This document shows positions 63,501 to 64,000 of a DNA stretch of 64,000 nucleotides, piece after piece. Each line of letters begins with the position of its first letter. Position 1 is the first letter of the stretch. The notes beneath the pieces were generated by a model. It saw nothing but the letters and a program-made list of their open reading frames with translations, was not told where the DNA came from and ran no database searches. Location of the stretch: positions 27,779,950 through 27,843,949 of the forward strand of contig NC_023749.2 of the NCBI RefSeq assembly GCF_000499845.2. The letters run 5' to 3'. The translations under genes were made by a program, and so were the position numbers. This DNA comes from Phaseolus vulgaris (Eukaryota; Streptophyta; Magnoliopsida; Fabales; Fabaceae).

Positions 63501-64000
63501 ATTTCTCCTTTGACCAAGAAACTCGAAGTGGGATAGCGCGGAGCGCGCCTTCCTCTTGAGCAAGATCGGATAAAACGCCTCCCTACTCGCTAAGATAGGA
63601 GCGAAGTCAGCGAGGAGGTCTCTCTCTCCTATGCCTTATGAACCAGGTTCGAAGAGCGACCCTAGAAGTTCCCTTACCTTTGTGTATGAAGGCAAGTTCA
63701 GTTACAGGTTAGTATGCACACCCCTGTTGCCTAATGAAGAGTGTATGGTAGGACGAGGGTAGGTAAGCGTGCTACCTAAGGTTCAAGTATTTGTCGAAGG
63801 CGTTGTTAGAAGTGTTAGTGTGAGGCGTGACAGTTAATGATTGAAGACGAAGAATGCAAGTTAAAGCGAGATAAAGACGTGGCATTCAACAGGTTAAAAT
63901 AGAGAAAGCAGTTAAAGCAGTCAAAGGTAAATGGACATTCATAAATATAAGGAAGATTGTTCATTGAAAGACCAGATACAAGTTAAGAAGGAGGGGCCCT
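63501..64000 (+). other. Remaining 3' internal region of element D
   Basis: Non-coding text similar in style to 2640-2990 (AAGTTAAAG-rich). By comparison with the other copies the antisense gene should begin beyond the window edge. No feature is seen. Confidence 0.5.

Overview
The window is repeat-dominated plant nuclear DNA, probably from a eudicot and plausibly a legume. The evidence is nested Ty3/gypsy LTR retrotransposons with an extra antisense gene between pol and the 3' LTR (the organisation known from the plant Tat lineage), an AT-rich unique-looking island carrying a plant class-I O-methyltransferase with one intron, and a CACTA-like transposon end. I see no bacterial features, no rRNA or tRNA gene, and no intact host gene.

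Layout. 1-12612: two truncated plus-strand Tat-type elements (A, A2) joined end to end, ending in a complete LTR that seems to sit in a CACTA-like element (end at 12757). 12758-18420: AT-rich island with an O-methyltransferase pseudogene (14360-15766, minus) and a solo LTR with a 5-bp target-site duplication (16181-17070, AGTAC). 18421-57942: element E (minus strand), 39.5 kb long because its gag gene is split by element C (29122-56156, GTGCT duplicated on both sides). C in turn holds a gag-only gypsy element, a solo LTR (32453-33677, GAAAC duplicated) and a 12-kb head-to-head inverted pair of Tat elements (B and B', centre 41585-41631). 57943-64000: further Tat fragments (D family), including an LTR with a polypurine tract on its left and a primer-binding site on its right, then a long tandem-repeat 3' region.

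How the parts work together. Each Tat-type element has gag, protease, reverse transcriptase, RNase H and integrase on its sense strand. A conserved hairpin plus AATAAA box lies just after pol, followed by a tandem-repeat zone. A second gene runs convergently from the 3' LTR side. This antisense gene looks like an ordinary plant spliced gene. It has a G-box, a 5'UTR intron of 232-233 bp, a coding exon similar to the 'putative gypsy type transposon' domain family, a phase-1 intron, and a second coding exon with a basic NLS-like patch and a long coiled coil. The splice sites are kept in every copy long enough to show them, although most copies are broken elsewhere. I regard this as the most interesting system in the window.

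Nearly every pol or antisense copy carries stops, frameshifts or deletions, and many stops look like C-to-T changes at CAG, CAA or CGA codons. The region therefore reads as silenced, decaying, repeatedly invaded heterochromatin. LTR pairs were matched by eye; no alignments or database searches could be run.
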